From Bacteroidaceae bacterium (GTDB lineage: Bacteria; Bacteroidota; Bacteroidia; Bacteroidales; Bacteroidaceae): a stretch of 55,050 nt of DNA. This document shows positions 32,733 through 40,472 of this stretch, one piece after another. The position numbers and the translations under genes were made by a program. The DNA lies in the NCBI GenBank assembly GCA_017524545.1, contig JAFXVN010000042.1, positions 1-55,050 on the forward strand, written 5' to 3'. Each line of letters opens with the position of its first letter. The first letter of the stretch is position 1. Below the pieces are notes generated by a model that had not been told where the DNA came from, did not search any database, and was given only the letters and a program-made list of their open reading frames with translations.

Positions 32733-34346
32733 TTATTTCATGCTTCGCATGACAGAATTAGGCACAAGGTAGATTGTCTGGAACGTGTCGGTTGGCTCTA
32801 TGACGATGGTCTTATAACCAATATAAGTGAAGTGCATCTTGACGCCTGTGCGGGGAACCCAAAAGGCAAAGTTGCCCAAAGAGTCCGTCGTCTCGACTCC
32901 CCATATCTTCTTTTCAGGTTCAAATTGCAATATATGAATAATGGTGTGGTCTAAAGGCTCGTCGTTTTCGTCAAGAACGACACCCGAAACACGCCGGCGA
33001 CTTGCTTTTAGTTCCTCGTGCTGGTTCATGTAGTAGTCGCATAGCGTGTCCTCCACGCAGAAATACTCCACGACGCCATGCTTTGCCGCCATGCCAAACC
33101 TCTCAAGGTAGCGTTGCTTGGCTTCCTCATTCATGTTCCTCTTTACGCTGTCAACAAGGAGATGCTGCCTTTTGAAGTAGTCGGGAAAAGACATTTTGCC
33201 TAACCATTTGTTGTTTTCCTTAGGCTGGGGCACTCCATTGACAATGTAGAGAATAGAGTCGTTGGGCGGAGCGTCGGGCAAACCGGCAATTACTCCCTGC
33301 AACTCTGACGTTGGCACTGGATTGCCGCGAAGCCGCATGGAGGCGCCTGTCTCGAGTTGCATGACAAGGTTCTTGTCGGAGGGTGAGAACTCAAAGGACT
33401 TGTAGCCAGTTTGCTCGGCACAAAGCGTGATGTCTATATCTTTGGGAAGCCAGATGACGTAATGTCCTGTGGAGTCAGTTGCAGCACCTACAAAATCCAA
33501 TTCGGGATGTTCTTTTAGTAAGGCGCGTTCCCTTTTGACATGCACCCAAGCCTCCGTTAAAGGCTTGTCTTCATTATTCATAACGTAACCTTCGACTCTG
33601 GTGTACTTCTTCATCAGTTTCGGATGCTTACGGACATAAGCATCACAATAGGTGTCGGGCACAACCTTTATTTCTATCATTCCATATTTAGCACGTCCGC
33701 CATACTTCTCAGTATAATAACTGTCTTTGTGAACATACACGCTGTCAATCATCAGGCCTTGCTGGGAAAAGTACCGAGGCATATAGGTGTCAATGTCGTC
33801 CATGTCGTCCCCCATAATCCTTTGCTTCAAGGAATCGGGCAGTGGCTCGCCATTCACCAGGATAAGCGTCGAGTCAATCCTATCCTTGTCGATTGGCCCG
33901 CTGCCTGTTCCCCGAAGTCGCATGGTGGTGCCTAAACCCAAGCCGTCTTCCTTGGGCTTCTGAACAGCACCTGTGAACTCACGGGCAGGAATGTCAAGTC
34001 CCGTAGTGGCCGGGGCATCAGCTTTCGCTAAAGCCAGTTCTTTGCGAGGAGCAATGACGGGCTTTGAGACTTCTGCAACTACTTCCTTTGCAGGCACTCT
34101 AGCGAGCTCGGACACATGCTGAGGCTGGGTTGGCTCTACTTGTGCCATGAGCGGCTGCTCTGTCTGTTCCTTTCCTATATTATATATAATGAGCAACGCC
34201 ACGGATGCTGCGATGCCGATGCCCAAAGCCCAGGCGAGTGTAGAGTGTCTCTTTGTCTCCTTGCCGATGACTTCCTGCTCGAAGCGTGCCCACTCCTTTT
34301 CTACGTCGGGCATGCCTATTTTCTTGTCGATGTCTTCCGTCTTCAT
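32733..34346 (-). CDS. Single-span membrane protein with duplicated CarboxypepD_reg and TonB-plug-like modules (candidate anti-sigma factor)
   Basis: A 537-residue protein starting at ATG 34346, one base after the sigma-factor stop. Residues 1-36 are cytoplasmic (MKTEDIDKKIGMPDVEKEWA), then one membrane helix (about 37-56, LAWALGIGIAASVALLIIYN), then a periplasmic part. That part has two copies of an architecture otherwise found at the N terminus of SusC-like receptors: a plug-like block (DSTLILVNGEPLPDSL...MIEIKVV; DSILYIVNGVPQP...GVVEYFCV) and a CarboxypepD_reg-like beta domain (VEGYVMNNEDKPLTEAWVHV; VSGVVLDENDEPLDHTIIHI), but no barrel. Both copies are preceded by MRLRGxxP-type segments. 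The position after an ECF sigma gene and the topology suggest an anti-sigma factor; no FecR domain is visible, so this is inference. Confidence 0.7.
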   Translation of the reverse strand: MKTEDIDKKIGMPDVEKEWARFEQEVIGKETKRHSTLAWALGIGIAASVALLIIYNIGKEQTEQPLMAQVEPTQPQHVSELARVPAKEVVAEVSKPVIAPRKELALAKADAPATTGLDIPAREFTGAVQKPKEDGLGLGTTMRLRGTGSGPIDKDRIDSTLILVNGEPLPDSLKQRIMGDDMDDIDTYMPRYFSQQGLMIDSVYVHKDSYYTEKYGGRAKYGMIEIKVVPDTYCDAYVRKHPKLMKKYTRVEGYVMNNEDKPLTEAWVHVKRERALLKEHPELDFVGAATDSTGHYVIWLPKDIDITLCAEQTGYKSFEFSPSDKNLVMQLETGASMRLRGNPVPTSELQGVIAGLPDAPPNDSILYIVNGVPQPKENNKWLGKMSFPDYFKRQHLLVDSVKRNMNEEAKQRYLERFGMAAKHGVVEYFCVEDTLCDYYMNQHEELKASRRRVSGVVLDENDEPLDHTIIHILQFEPEKKIWGVETTDSLGNFAFWVPRTGVKMHFTYIGYKTIVIEPTDTFQTIYLVPNSVMRSMK

Positions 34347-34347
34347 G

Positions 34348-34839
34348 TTACTTTGCAATTTTAAGGGTTTCTCTGATTTTGGCCAAAGAGCGCGTGATGT
34401 GCTTGTTGACTGCCGACGAGCTGATGCCGAGCACGGAGGCAGTTTCCGCATAAGTCATTTCCTCTTCGTAGTGAAGCTGGAGCACTCGGCGGTCTTGTTC
34501 CGTCAGGTTGTCGTCGATGACTTGCTGCAACTGCTTCAGCAACTCTTCCCGCTCCTCATCCTTCTGCCAGGCAGTTTCCTTCTGAAGTTCTTCCTTCAGC
34601 TGCCTTTGCAGCCCACGGTCGCGCAGGATGTGCAGGCATTGGTTCCTCGTTGCAGCGAGCAGATAGCCTCGGATGCTTGCCGTGGCTATTTCAGGCTTGC
34701 CTCTCCACATCTGGACGAACACCTGATGCACGGCGTCCTTTGCATCCTCGGCATTCTCGACCAATGAGAACGCCATGCGATACATGTGCGGATAGCTGTC
34801 CTTGAAGAGCCGCTCGAACTGTTGTTTACTGTAATCCAT
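34348..34839 (-). CDS. ECF-type RNA polymerase sigma-70 factor
   Basis: A 163-residue alternative sigma factor. Region 2 (about 5-75: YSKQQFERLFKDSYPHMYRM, KDAVHQVFVQMWRG) binds core polymerase and the -10 element; region 4 (about 105-155: EEEMTYAETASVLGISSSAV, NKHITRSLAKIRETL) has the -35-binding helix-turn-helix. No region 3, as expected for ECF factors. Start at ATG 34839. It is co-transcribed with the membrane protein 1 bp downstream. Its own promoter-like TACTTTTG (34929-34936, minus) is back-to-back with that of the 5'-nucleotidase genes. Confidence 0.93.
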   Translation of the reverse strand: MDYSKQQFERLFKDSYPHMYRMAFSLVENAEDAKDAVHQVFVQMWRGKPEIATASIRGYLLAATRNQCLHILRDRGLQRQLKEELQKETAWQKDEEREELLKQLQQVIDDNLTEQDRRVLQLHYEEEMTYAETASVLGISSSAVNKHITRSLAKIRETLKIAK

Positions 34840-34928
34840 CGTGTCTTTTGGGTCTCGTTACATCTATAAGACCCTCTAAATGTAAAACCAAATACCCCTA
34901 AATGCAAAATAATCTGTGATAATGATGA

Positions 34929-34936
34929 CAAAAGTA
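34929..34936 (-). promoter_or_regulatory. -7 element for the sigma factor
   Basis: Minus-strand TACTTTTG, 89 bp upstream of the start; the -33 region is poor, compatible with autoregulated or alternative-sigma use. Confidence 0.45.
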
Positions 34937-34945
34937 CAATAATCA

Positions 34946-34976
34946 TTTGAAAATTCCTCGCATAATCGTAACTTTG
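34946..34976 (+). promoter_or_regulatory. Promoter for the split 5'-nucleotidase genes
   Basis: TTTG (34946-34949), 19 bp, TAACTTTG (34969-34976); 36 bp before the start at 35013. Only 9 bp separate its -33 element from the divergent sigma-factor -7 element. Confidence 0.75.
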
Positions 34977-35012
34977 CATCAGATTTTGATTAAAGATTAG
35001 GGATTAAAGACA

Positions 35013-35762
35013 ATGAGACGAATAATTCATTTACTCATTTTTCACTTTTTACCTTTCACTTTTCACTCTGCGCTTGCGCAGCAGTACAATGTACGTTCCT
35101 TCTGTTGGGAGCGGGTGGAGGTGACTTCTGCGTTGGATGCCAAGCCGTCGTCAGAGGCGGCTGCCATTGTGGCTCCATACAAGGCAAGCGTCGATAGCAT
35201 GATGGCCCCTGTGCTTGGAATGAGCCGTGTGGCAATGTCTGCCAGAAGGCCCGAGAGTCTGCTTGGCAATTGGGCGGCCGACGTGATGGTGGAGGGCGGT
35301 ACAGCAACAGGCTTGGAACCTGCCGATATGGGCCTCATCAATGTGGGCGGCCTGCGCAACAACATGCCCGAGGGCATCGTGCGCCGGGGCGACATCATGC
35401 TCATCTCGCCCTTCGAGAACCATGTCGTGGTGCTTGAAATGAAAGGCAGCGACTTGCTCGAGCTGATGAAGAACATTGCCGCCGTCAAGGGCGAAGGTGT
35501 GAGCAGTAGCGTGCGGATGGAGATTTCTGCAAAAGGCGAATTGCTCTCCTGCACCGTGGGCGGAAAGGAGATTGACCCGCAGCGTATTTACACGGTCGCC
35601 ACAATCGACTATCTTGCCGAAGGGAACGACAAGATGACTGCCCTGAAAAAAGCTCTGAAACGACACGAGACAGGCATCCTCGCACGCGAAGTCATGATGG
35701 AATACGTGATTAAGCACAGGGTGATTGACAGTAAGATTGAGGGGAGAATCGTTGTGAAATAG
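35013..35762 (+). CDS. 5'-nucleotidase C-terminal domain protein
   Basis: A 249-residue exported protein equal to the C-terminal substrate-binding domain of UshA-type 5'-nucleotidases. Signal peptide residues 1-22 (RIIHLLIFHFLPFTFHSALA) is written in ATTTTTCACTTTTTACC micro-repeats. Domain signatures: ESLLGNWAADVMVEGG, ADMGLINVGGLRNNMPEG, GDIMLISPFENHVVVLEM and YTVATIDYLAEGND. The metallophosphatase half is a separate gene 51 bp downstream; together they should hydrolyse nucleotides or UDP-sugars in the periplasm. The order (C-terminal half first) is the usual Bacteroidales arrangement. Confidence 0.9.
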   Translation: MRRIIHLLIFHFLPFTFHSALAQQYNVRSFCWERVEVTSALDAKPSSEAAAIVAPYKASVDSMMAPVLGMSRVAMSARRPESLLGNWAADVMVEGGTATGLEPADMGLINVGGLRNNMPEGIVRRGDIMLISPFENHVVVLEMKGSDLLELMKNIAAVKGEGVSSSVRMEISAKGELLSCTVGGKEIDPQRIYTVATIDYLAEGNDKMTALKKALKRHETGILAREVMMEYVIKHRVIDSKIEGRIVVK

Positions 35763-35813
35763 TCCATAGTTAACTTTCGTTGAGCTTTGCTTCATAGTCC
35801 ATAGTTTATAGTT

Positions 35814-36665
35814 ATGAAACGTATATTGCTTCTGTTCTTTTTTCATTTATTCATTTTTCATTTAACCTTTGCGCAAGAGCGCAAAGTGTTTTTGGTCCAC
35901 ACCAGCGACACGCATTCCTGCGTGGAACCTGTCTCGCCGAACTTCAGCGATACGGCACAGGCCAACAAAGGCGGCTACATGCGCCGCGTCGTGCTGCTCG
36001 AAGAGATGCGCCGCGAACATCCCGACAACCTGTTGCTGCTCGACTGCGGCGACTTCAGCCAAGGCTCTGCCTATTATAACCTCTTCAAGGGAGAGGTGGA
36101 AGTCAAGCTGATGAACCTCATGCGCTACGATGCCTGCACCATCGGCAACCACGAGTTCGACTTTGGCCTTGAGAACCTCGCCCGGCTGATGCGGATGGCG
36201 GAGTTCCCCTTCGTCTGCTGCAATTACGACTTCACAGGAACACCTTGTGAGGGACTCGTCAAACCCTATATCATAATAGAACGTGCGGGCGTGCGCGTAG
36301 GCGTGCTGGGTGTCTGTCCACAGCCCGAAGGACTGATAACAGGTAAGAACTTTGAAGGGATGCGCTATACACGCCCTGCCGAGGCAGCACAGCCTGTCAT
36401 CGACCTCTTGCGCGGGAAAGAGCATTGCGATGTCGTTGTATGTCTCAGCCATCTTGGATGGGGAGAGACCCCCGACATGGATATAGATTTCGTTTCCAGC
36501 ACGACTGGTCTTGATGTGCTGCTTGGCGGACACTCGCACACATACTTCAAGGAGCCTCGCTATCTCAAAGACAAACGCGGGCATGAGGTCATTGTGGACC
36601 ATCAAGGCAAGAACGCCCGCTTCTTAGGAACCATAGAGGTTAAGGTTGAAGAGGAGGCATTCTGA
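35814..36665 (+). CDS. Metallophosphatase (5'-nucleotidase N-terminal domain)
   Basis: A 283-residue exported calcineurin-like phosphoesterase. The signal peptide (KRILLLFFFHLFIFHLTFA) is again coded by TTTTTCATTTATTCATTTTT repeats. The dinuclear-metal motifs are all present: VHTSDTHSCVEP (Asp, His), LLLDCGDFSQGSAYYN (GDxxxG), TIGNHEFDFGLENL (GNHE), LSHLGWGETPDMD and LLGGHSHTYF (GHSH). It partners with the C-terminal-domain gene upstream. Likely role: release of phosphate and nucleosides from extracellular nucleotides. It converges on the ferredoxin gene, with tandem repeats and a terminator between. Confidence 0.93.
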   Translation: MKRILLLFFFHLFIFHLTFAQERKVFLVHTSDTHSCVEPVSPNFSDTAQANKGGYMRRVVLLEEMRREHPDNLLLLDCGDFSQGSAYYNLFKGEVEVKLMNLMRYDACTIGNHEFDFGLENLARLMRMAEFPFVCCNYDFTGTPCEGLVKPYIIIERAGVRVGVLGVCPQPEGLITGKNFEGMRYTRPAEAAQPVIDLLRGKEHCDVVVCLSHLGWGETPDMDIDFVSSTTGLDVLLGGHSHTYFKEPRYLKDKRGHEVIVDHQGKNARFLGTIEVKVEEEAF

Positions 36666-36703
36666 CAAGCCCCTCCGTGCCGTACACAGATACTACACTC
36701 GTT

Positions 36704-36791
36704 GCGCCAAGTTGTTTCGCGTGCGGAAACACCTTGTTTCACGGGCGAAACAAACTGTTTCCACGTGCGAAACAGATTCGCGCAACACGTG
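36704..36791. repeat. 22-bp-period tandem array, locus C
   Basis: Units at 36704, 36726, 36748 and 36770, all 22 bp. The core sequence is different from loci A and B (GAAACACCTTGTTTC palindrome with spacer ACGGGCG, or TTTCGCGTGCG), but the plan is the same: a palindromic part of about 15 bp and a spacer around CGTGCG. It sits between the metallophosphatase stop and the ferredoxin terminator. Confidence 0.85.
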
Positions 36792-36807
36792 GTAAAGTAT
36801 AAAAAAA

Positions 36808-36837
36808 AGGGTATGTCCGTTTGATTAGACATACCCT
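36808..36837 (-). terminator. Terminator of the ferredoxin gene
   Basis: Perfect 10-bp stem AGGGTATGTC / GACATACCCT with a 10-base loop. On minus it is followed by a run of eight T, 27 bp past the ferredoxin stop. Confidence 0.92.
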
Positions 36838-36863
36838 GTGTTGTGTTTGGATGAATCTTCTGA

Positions 36864-37028
36864 TTACAGAGAGATAGCACCGCTGGGGCAAGCATCTGCG
36901 CAAGTGCCGCACTCTGTGCACTGCTCGGGGTCGATAGAATACTTCTCGCCTTCGGAGATAGCTCCTACGGGACACTCGTCGATACATGTGCCGCAAGCAA
37001 CACAATCATCACTAATTACGTAAGCCAT
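36864..37028 (-). CDS. 2[4Fe-4S] ferredoxin
   Basis: A 54-residue electron carrier, start ATG 37028 (MAYVISDDCVACGTCIDECP). Two CxxCxxCxxxCP clusters: CVACGTCIDECP and CTECGTCADACP, each followed by GAIS. A clostridial-type ferredoxin, fit to accept electrons from pyruvate:ferredoxin oxidoreductase. It is monocistronic: promoter-like TATCTTTG at 37079-37086 (minus), micro-repeat leader, strong terminator. Confidence 0.95.
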   Translation of the reverse strand: MAYVISDDCVACGTCIDECPVGAISEGEKYSIDPEQCTECGTCADACPSGAISL

Positions 37029-37062
37029 GATAATTTACAATTTAACGATTTACTATTTGTTG
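37029..37062. repeat. Micro-repeat leader of the ferredoxin gene
   Basis: ATAATTTACAATTTAACGAT-type units, matching those before the aldolase, pheT, yebC and at the topB/MBL junction. Confidence 0.65.
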
Positions 37063-37078
37063 TTTTTGTTTCCGAGTG

Positions 37079-37086
37079 CAAAGATA
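37079..37086 (-). promoter_or_regulatory. -7 element for the ferredoxin gene
   Basis: Minus-strand TATCTTTG, 50 bp upstream of the start; weak -33. Confidence 0.5.
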
Positions 37087-37190
37087 ACTATTTTTAGTGA
37101 TAATGATGCAGAAAAGCACGACTTTTTTTCTTCTTTGTCACCAAAAACAATGATTTGTGCAATAAAAACCCCTTTTGACACGTTATTATT

Positions 37191-37910
37191 ATGATGCGCA
37201 CAAATACTTTGAGGAGCATTCTTTCGCTCCTGACCTTTGTTTTTGCCCTGGCTCTCATGGCACAGGAGCCGAAGGTTCAGAACCGCCCCTACATCGACCA
37301 GCGGCGTTTCCACTATGGCTTTCTCTTAGGTCTTCACATGCAGGACTTGGAGATAGAGAACAATGGCTACATCGATCCAGACACCGGCGAACAATGGTAT
37401 GCTGAGATAAACAACTACAGTCCGGGCTTTACGGTCGGCGTGCTGGGTGAGCTCCGCTTGAACAAGCACTTCTCCCTTCGTCTCTCTCCGAGCATCCATT
37501 TTGGTCAGAAGCACGCTGTCTATCACGAGCAGCGAAGCGGTTCAGACAGCACACAGGTGTTCAAGAGCACCTATATCTCCGTGCCTATCGATGTGAAGTT
37601 TTCCGCTCCGCGCTACAATAACTTCCGCCCCTACCTGATTGCCGGCATCGACCCGATGGTCGATCTCACTGCCCGCATGCACGATGCGCTGCGTCTCAAA
37701 CCCTTCGACCTCTATTTGGAGATTGGCATGGGATGCGACATCTATTTGCCTTTCTTCAAGCTCATTCCTGAAATCAAGTTCTGCTTTGGATTGTTAGACA
37801 TCATACACAAAAACCGCAGCGACCTCATAGACAATACTTTGCAGAAGTACACGAACAGCGTCAACGGCGGTCGCAGCAATATGATTGTCCTGACGTTTAA
37901 CTTTGAATAA
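37191..37910 (+). CDS. porT: PorT-like outer-membrane beta-barrel protein (type IX secretion)
   Basis: A 239-residue exported protein. The signal peptide ends at LALMAQ; the mature part is a small beta-barrel with FHYGFLLGLHMQDLEIENNG, PGFTVGVLGELRLNKHFSLR, FKSTYISVPIDVKFSAPRY, RPYLIAGIDPMVDL and a Phe-containing last strand (NMIVLTFNFE). Length and opening strands match PorT of the type IX secretion system, an outer-membrane component needed for secretion of CTD-bearing proteins. Other PorT-family barrels look similar, so the exact identity is moderate. The next lipoprotein follows 18 bp downstream. Confidence 0.72.
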   Translation: MMRTNTLRSILSLLTFVFALALMAQEPKVQNRPYIDQRRFHYGFLLGLHMQDLEIENNGYIDPDTGEQWYAEINNYSPGFTVGVLGELRLNKHFSLRLSPSIHFGQKHAVYHEQRSGSDSTQVFKSTYISVPIDVKFSAPRYNNFRPYLIAGIDPMVDLTARMHDALRLKPFDLYLEIGMGCDIYLPFFKLIPEIKFCFGLLDIIHKNRSDLIDNTLQKYTNSVNGGRSNMIVLTFNFE

Positions 37911-37928
37911 CCGGTTTGTCCTATAGCC

Positions 37929-38882
37929 ATGAATATCAAATCATATATCCTTGCTGCCGTCTTGTGTAGCACCACCCTCATCTCCTGCAACAAGACAAAC
38001 GAGAACCTGAGCAGCATTGCTTTTGACCTTTGCCAGTATATCCCCGACCACGAGTTGCTGGAACGCTCGAAAGACTATATGACAGAGGATTTCTATTCCG
38101 TTCTCGAAACGACATTCAATCTGCCAGAGCATGAGGCGATGGACCACGAGTGGCTCCACTATTTTGTGACAGGCAATGGCGGCACGATTGCGGACTACGA
38201 GGTGGTGGGTGTGGAGAAAACGGACGACACACATGCCGTGGCCACCATCAGCGTGCGGCAGAAGTGGGAAGACGGCTCTTTCTGCGAAGAAGAAGACATC
38301 GAGGAGCACAAGCTCTATATGGAAAAGGTTGATGGCAAGTGGCTGATGTCGGACTTCGACGGACACAAGCAAGACTGCCAAAGATACATCCTAAACTGGG
38401 GCAAGGAGGAAATGATGCGTCAGACCATCAGCGAATATCTTGTGAAAGAGATTGGGCCGAACTATTCGCAGGGTGACATTTGCATCCCTGTCCTCATGAT
38501 TGTGACAACAATCGAGCATGAACGCTATATAAAGGAGGTCCTTGGCGACTTCTGGGTGTTTAACTATAACATCGTGGGTGACACGCTGAAGACCGTTTCC
38601 GGCGGCAACCATTCTGGAGCTCTCTTGTTATCTAAAGGAGGCGGGGAACGTGTCCGTGAAGAATGGGAAGTGACAAACTTCGAACAAACAGAGGATGGTG
38701 CCGGCAACGAAGAGAGTGCCAAGCGCATTTTCGGTGATTACTATGATGTCTATCAGAACATGCACGCCAATCAGGACGTGCGCGAAGCTGTCCGCCGTGA
38801 GCAGCTGCAGCAGTATGTTCGCAGTCATAACATGCCAATAAAATACTATCAGGACTACGGCTGGGATGCCGTCGAACTATGA
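37929..38882 (+). CDS. Hypothetical lipoprotein
   Basis: A 317-residue lipoprotein with lipobox TLISC (Cys20). The mature part is acidic (EEEDIEEHKLYMEK) and shows no catalytic motif that I recognise; it includes HAVATISVRQKWEDGSF and KVDGKWLMSDFDGHKQDCQR, which resembles beta-rich NTF2-like folds. It is placed 18 bp behind the PorT-like gene and 36 bp before rubredoxin on the same strand. Function unknown. Confidence 0.75.
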   Translation: MNIKSYILAAVLCSTTLISCNKTNENLSSIAFDLCQYIPDHELLERSKDYMTEDFYSVLETTFNLPEHEAMDHEWLHYFVTGNGGTIADYEVVGVEKTDDTHAVATISVRQKWEDGSFCEEEDIEEHKLYMEKVDGKWLMSDFDGHKQDCQRYILNWGKEEMMRQTISEYLVKEIGPNYSQGDICIPVLMIVTTIEHERYIKEVLGDFWVFNYNIVGDTLKTVSGGNHSGALLLSKGGGERVREEWEVTNFEQTEDGAGNEESAKRIFGDYYDVYQNMHANQDVREAVRREQLQQYVRSHNMPIKYYQDYGWDAVEL

Positions 38883-38918
38883 ATACCAATTTATTAACCC
38901 CTCAAAACATTTACAGCT

Positions 38919-39077
38919 ATGGCAAAGTACGTTTGTGAAGTATGCGGTTGGGAGTATGATCCCGAAGTAGGTGTACCCGAAAAGGGTATTGCTCCAGGCA
39001 CCCCCTGGGAAGAAGTTCCTGAGGACTTCGAGTGCCCATTGTGTGGCGTAGGCAAGGATCAGTTCGCCGCAGAGTAA
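38919..39077 (+). CDS. Rubredoxin
   Basis: A 52-residue one-iron electron carrier. Two CxxC pairs hold the iron: CEVCGWEYD and [11 protein letters not shown], with the conserved [15 protein letters not shown] between. Start ATG 38919 ([10 protein letters not shown]). Rubredoxins in strict anaerobes serve peroxide and oxygen detoxification; the partner is not in this window. Two hairpins follow. Confidence 0.96.
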   Translation: MAKYVCEVCGWEYDPEVGVPEKGIAPGTPWEEVPEDFECPLCGVGKDQFAAE

Positions 39078-39086
39078 CACGAGGAG

Positions 39087-39153
39087 CGGCCGTTGCGGCC
39101 GTCTTCCCTTCCGTATGCCCCGATGCCACTTGATGGTGTTGGGGCTTTCTTTT
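39087..39153 (+). terminator. Two hairpins after rubredoxin
   Basis: CGGCC / GGCCG (39087-39101) followed by TCTTCCCTT, then an imperfect GCCCC..CCA / TGG..GGGGC hairpin (39117-39145) followed by TTTCTTTT. The second has the better U-tract. Confidence 0.6.
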
Positions 39154-39253
39154 GGGGCTGAAACGGCTTTCGCGACTGCGATTCACATCGCGCGGCTTAG
39201 TTATAAAGTGTTAAGAGTGATGGCGAAATTATCAATAATTCAGAAAGTCTTTG

Positions 39254-39261
39254 TATCTTTG
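39254..39261 (+). promoter_or_regulatory. -7 element for the AlkZ-related gene
   Basis: TATCTTTG, 21 bp upstream of the start codon; no clear -33. Confidence 0.5.
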
Positions 39262-39282
39262 CCCAAGATGAATTAAGAAGCA

Positions 39283-39957
39283 ATGGCAAACGAGTTCCCC
39301 CGTATCGGTTCTGCCGCAGAGCTGATGGCGCTTATAGACGACATCGGTTTCCTGCCCCTGCTCGACAGCGGCATACCGGGCTTTTCCGCAGAAGAAATCG
39401 TCGATGAGGACTGCCGTTACGTTGTCTTTTCCGATGGCGGTTGGGACTGGCCGCTATGGAAATGGAAGGGACAGATTGTGACCGAGATGCCTTGCCTCTA
39501 TGGTAAGTTCTTCGCGGGAAAGGCTGGCTTCATCAGTCGCGATTGGTGGGCAGACTTCTGCAACTACCGCCGCAGCAAGTTTCCTCTTCCCGAGGACGAC
39601 ACCATCGAAAGTGCCATCCTCGACACACTCAGGATGATGGGAAGCACCATCACCAGAGAGTTGAGGGCAGCTTGCGGCTTCAACGGCAAAGGGATGCGCT
39701 CGAAGTTCGACGGATACATCACCAAGTTGGAGATGGCTACATACATCGTCACGGAAGACTTCGTGTATCCCCGCGACAAACACGGAAGGGAATACGGCTG
39801 GGGCTGGTCGCTGCTCAACACGCCAGAGGCACTGTATGGCAAAGAAGCCTGCACTTGCAGCTGTACGCCCGAAGTTTCCTACAAAAGGCTCTACGAGCAG
39901 TTCAAGAAGATTCTACCCGAAGCCACAGAAAGGCAGATATTGAAACTTATAGGCTGA
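39283..39957 (+). CDS. AlkZ-related protein
   Basis: A 224-residue cytoplasmic protein. FLPLLDSGIPGFSAEEIV, DWPLWKWKGQIV, YGKFFAGKAGFISRDWWADF and the winged-helix-like SAILDTLRMMGSTITRELRA resemble the AlkZ/YcaQ-related proteins found in gut Firmicutes and Bacteroidetes, a branch of the HTH_42 DNA glycosylase family. The C-terminal part contains Cys residues CTCSC. I see no confirmed glycosylase QxQ motif, so a repair function is not shown. Monocistronic. Confidence 0.6.
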   Translation: MANEFPRIGSAAELMALIDDIGFLPLLDSGIPGFSAEEIVDEDCRYVVFSDGGWDWPLWKWKGQIVTEMPCLYGKFFAGKAGFISRDWWADFCNYRRSKFPLPEDDTIESAILDTLRMMGSTITRELRAACGFNGKGMRSKFDGYITKLEMATYIVTEDFVYPRDKHGREYGWGWSLLNTPEALYGKEACTCSCTPEVSYKRLYEQFKKILPEATERQILKLIG

Positions 39958-39987
39958 AAAGTTCTTAAATTTTCTCCAAAAGATAGC

Positions 39988-40015
39988 TTTGTTTAAGATA
40001 AAAACCGTACTTTTG
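39988..40015 (+). promoter_or_regulatory. Promoter very close to the following start codon
   Basis: TACTTTTG (40008-40015) with TTTG (39988-39991) 16 bp upstream. The GTG start at 40021 is only 6 bp from the -7 element, so transcription would begin at or within the first codons. Confidence 0.5.
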
Positions 40016-40020
40016 CATTT

Positions 40021-40365
40021 GTGAATCTGATAACAAAAAGACATATTGCTTCGTGGGTGCTGCTGGCAGTCTATCTGCCGATGCTTCTCTTGTCGTCGCT
40101 CCACATTCATAGGATAAAGAGGTTCTATGAGGTGGAGTGTGCAGCCTGCGTGCAGCACCAGTGTCACGGTCATCTGGTGCAGCTCTCCGAGGGAATGCAC
40201 CAGTGTGTGCTGTGCCAGATTCTCACGCTGACATACGTGGCTACCACCGAGAGCGTGCTGCATTGTTATCAGCCCCAGCAAAAAGCTGTCTATGCCTGCT
40301 ATCGTCAGACTCCCTGCCTGACATACACAGGATTCACCAGTCTTCGTGCTCCTCCTGCTGTTTAA
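40021..40365 (+). CDS. Small membrane-anchored Cys/His-rich protein
   Basis: A 114-residue protein starting with GTG (MNLITKRHIASWVLLAVYLP). One N-terminal hydrophobic helix is followed by SLHIHRIKRFYEVECAACVQ, HQCHGH and HQCVLCQ: two CxxC pairs and several His within 45 residues, suggestive of metal binding in the periplasm. I do not recognise the family; it recalls small proteins encoded beside metal-related TonB receptors. The His-rich TonB receptor follows 107 bp downstream. Alternative starts are GTG 40057 and ATG 40081, which would move the start away from the promoter but cut the helix. Confidence 0.65.
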   Translation: MNLITKRHIASWVLLAVYLPMLLLSSLHIHRIKRFYEVECAACVQHQCHGHLVQLSEGMHQCVLCQILTLTYVATTESVLHCYQPQQKAVYACYRQTPCLTYTGFTSLRAPPAV

Positions 40366-40472
40366 GATAATATAAGTTAAGAAATCAAGAAGTCATCTTC
40401 TTAACTTCTAATAATTTCCTGTTTGCTATGTGCAGCAGAGAATAAATGATTATCAAAAAACAGAACCTAAAA

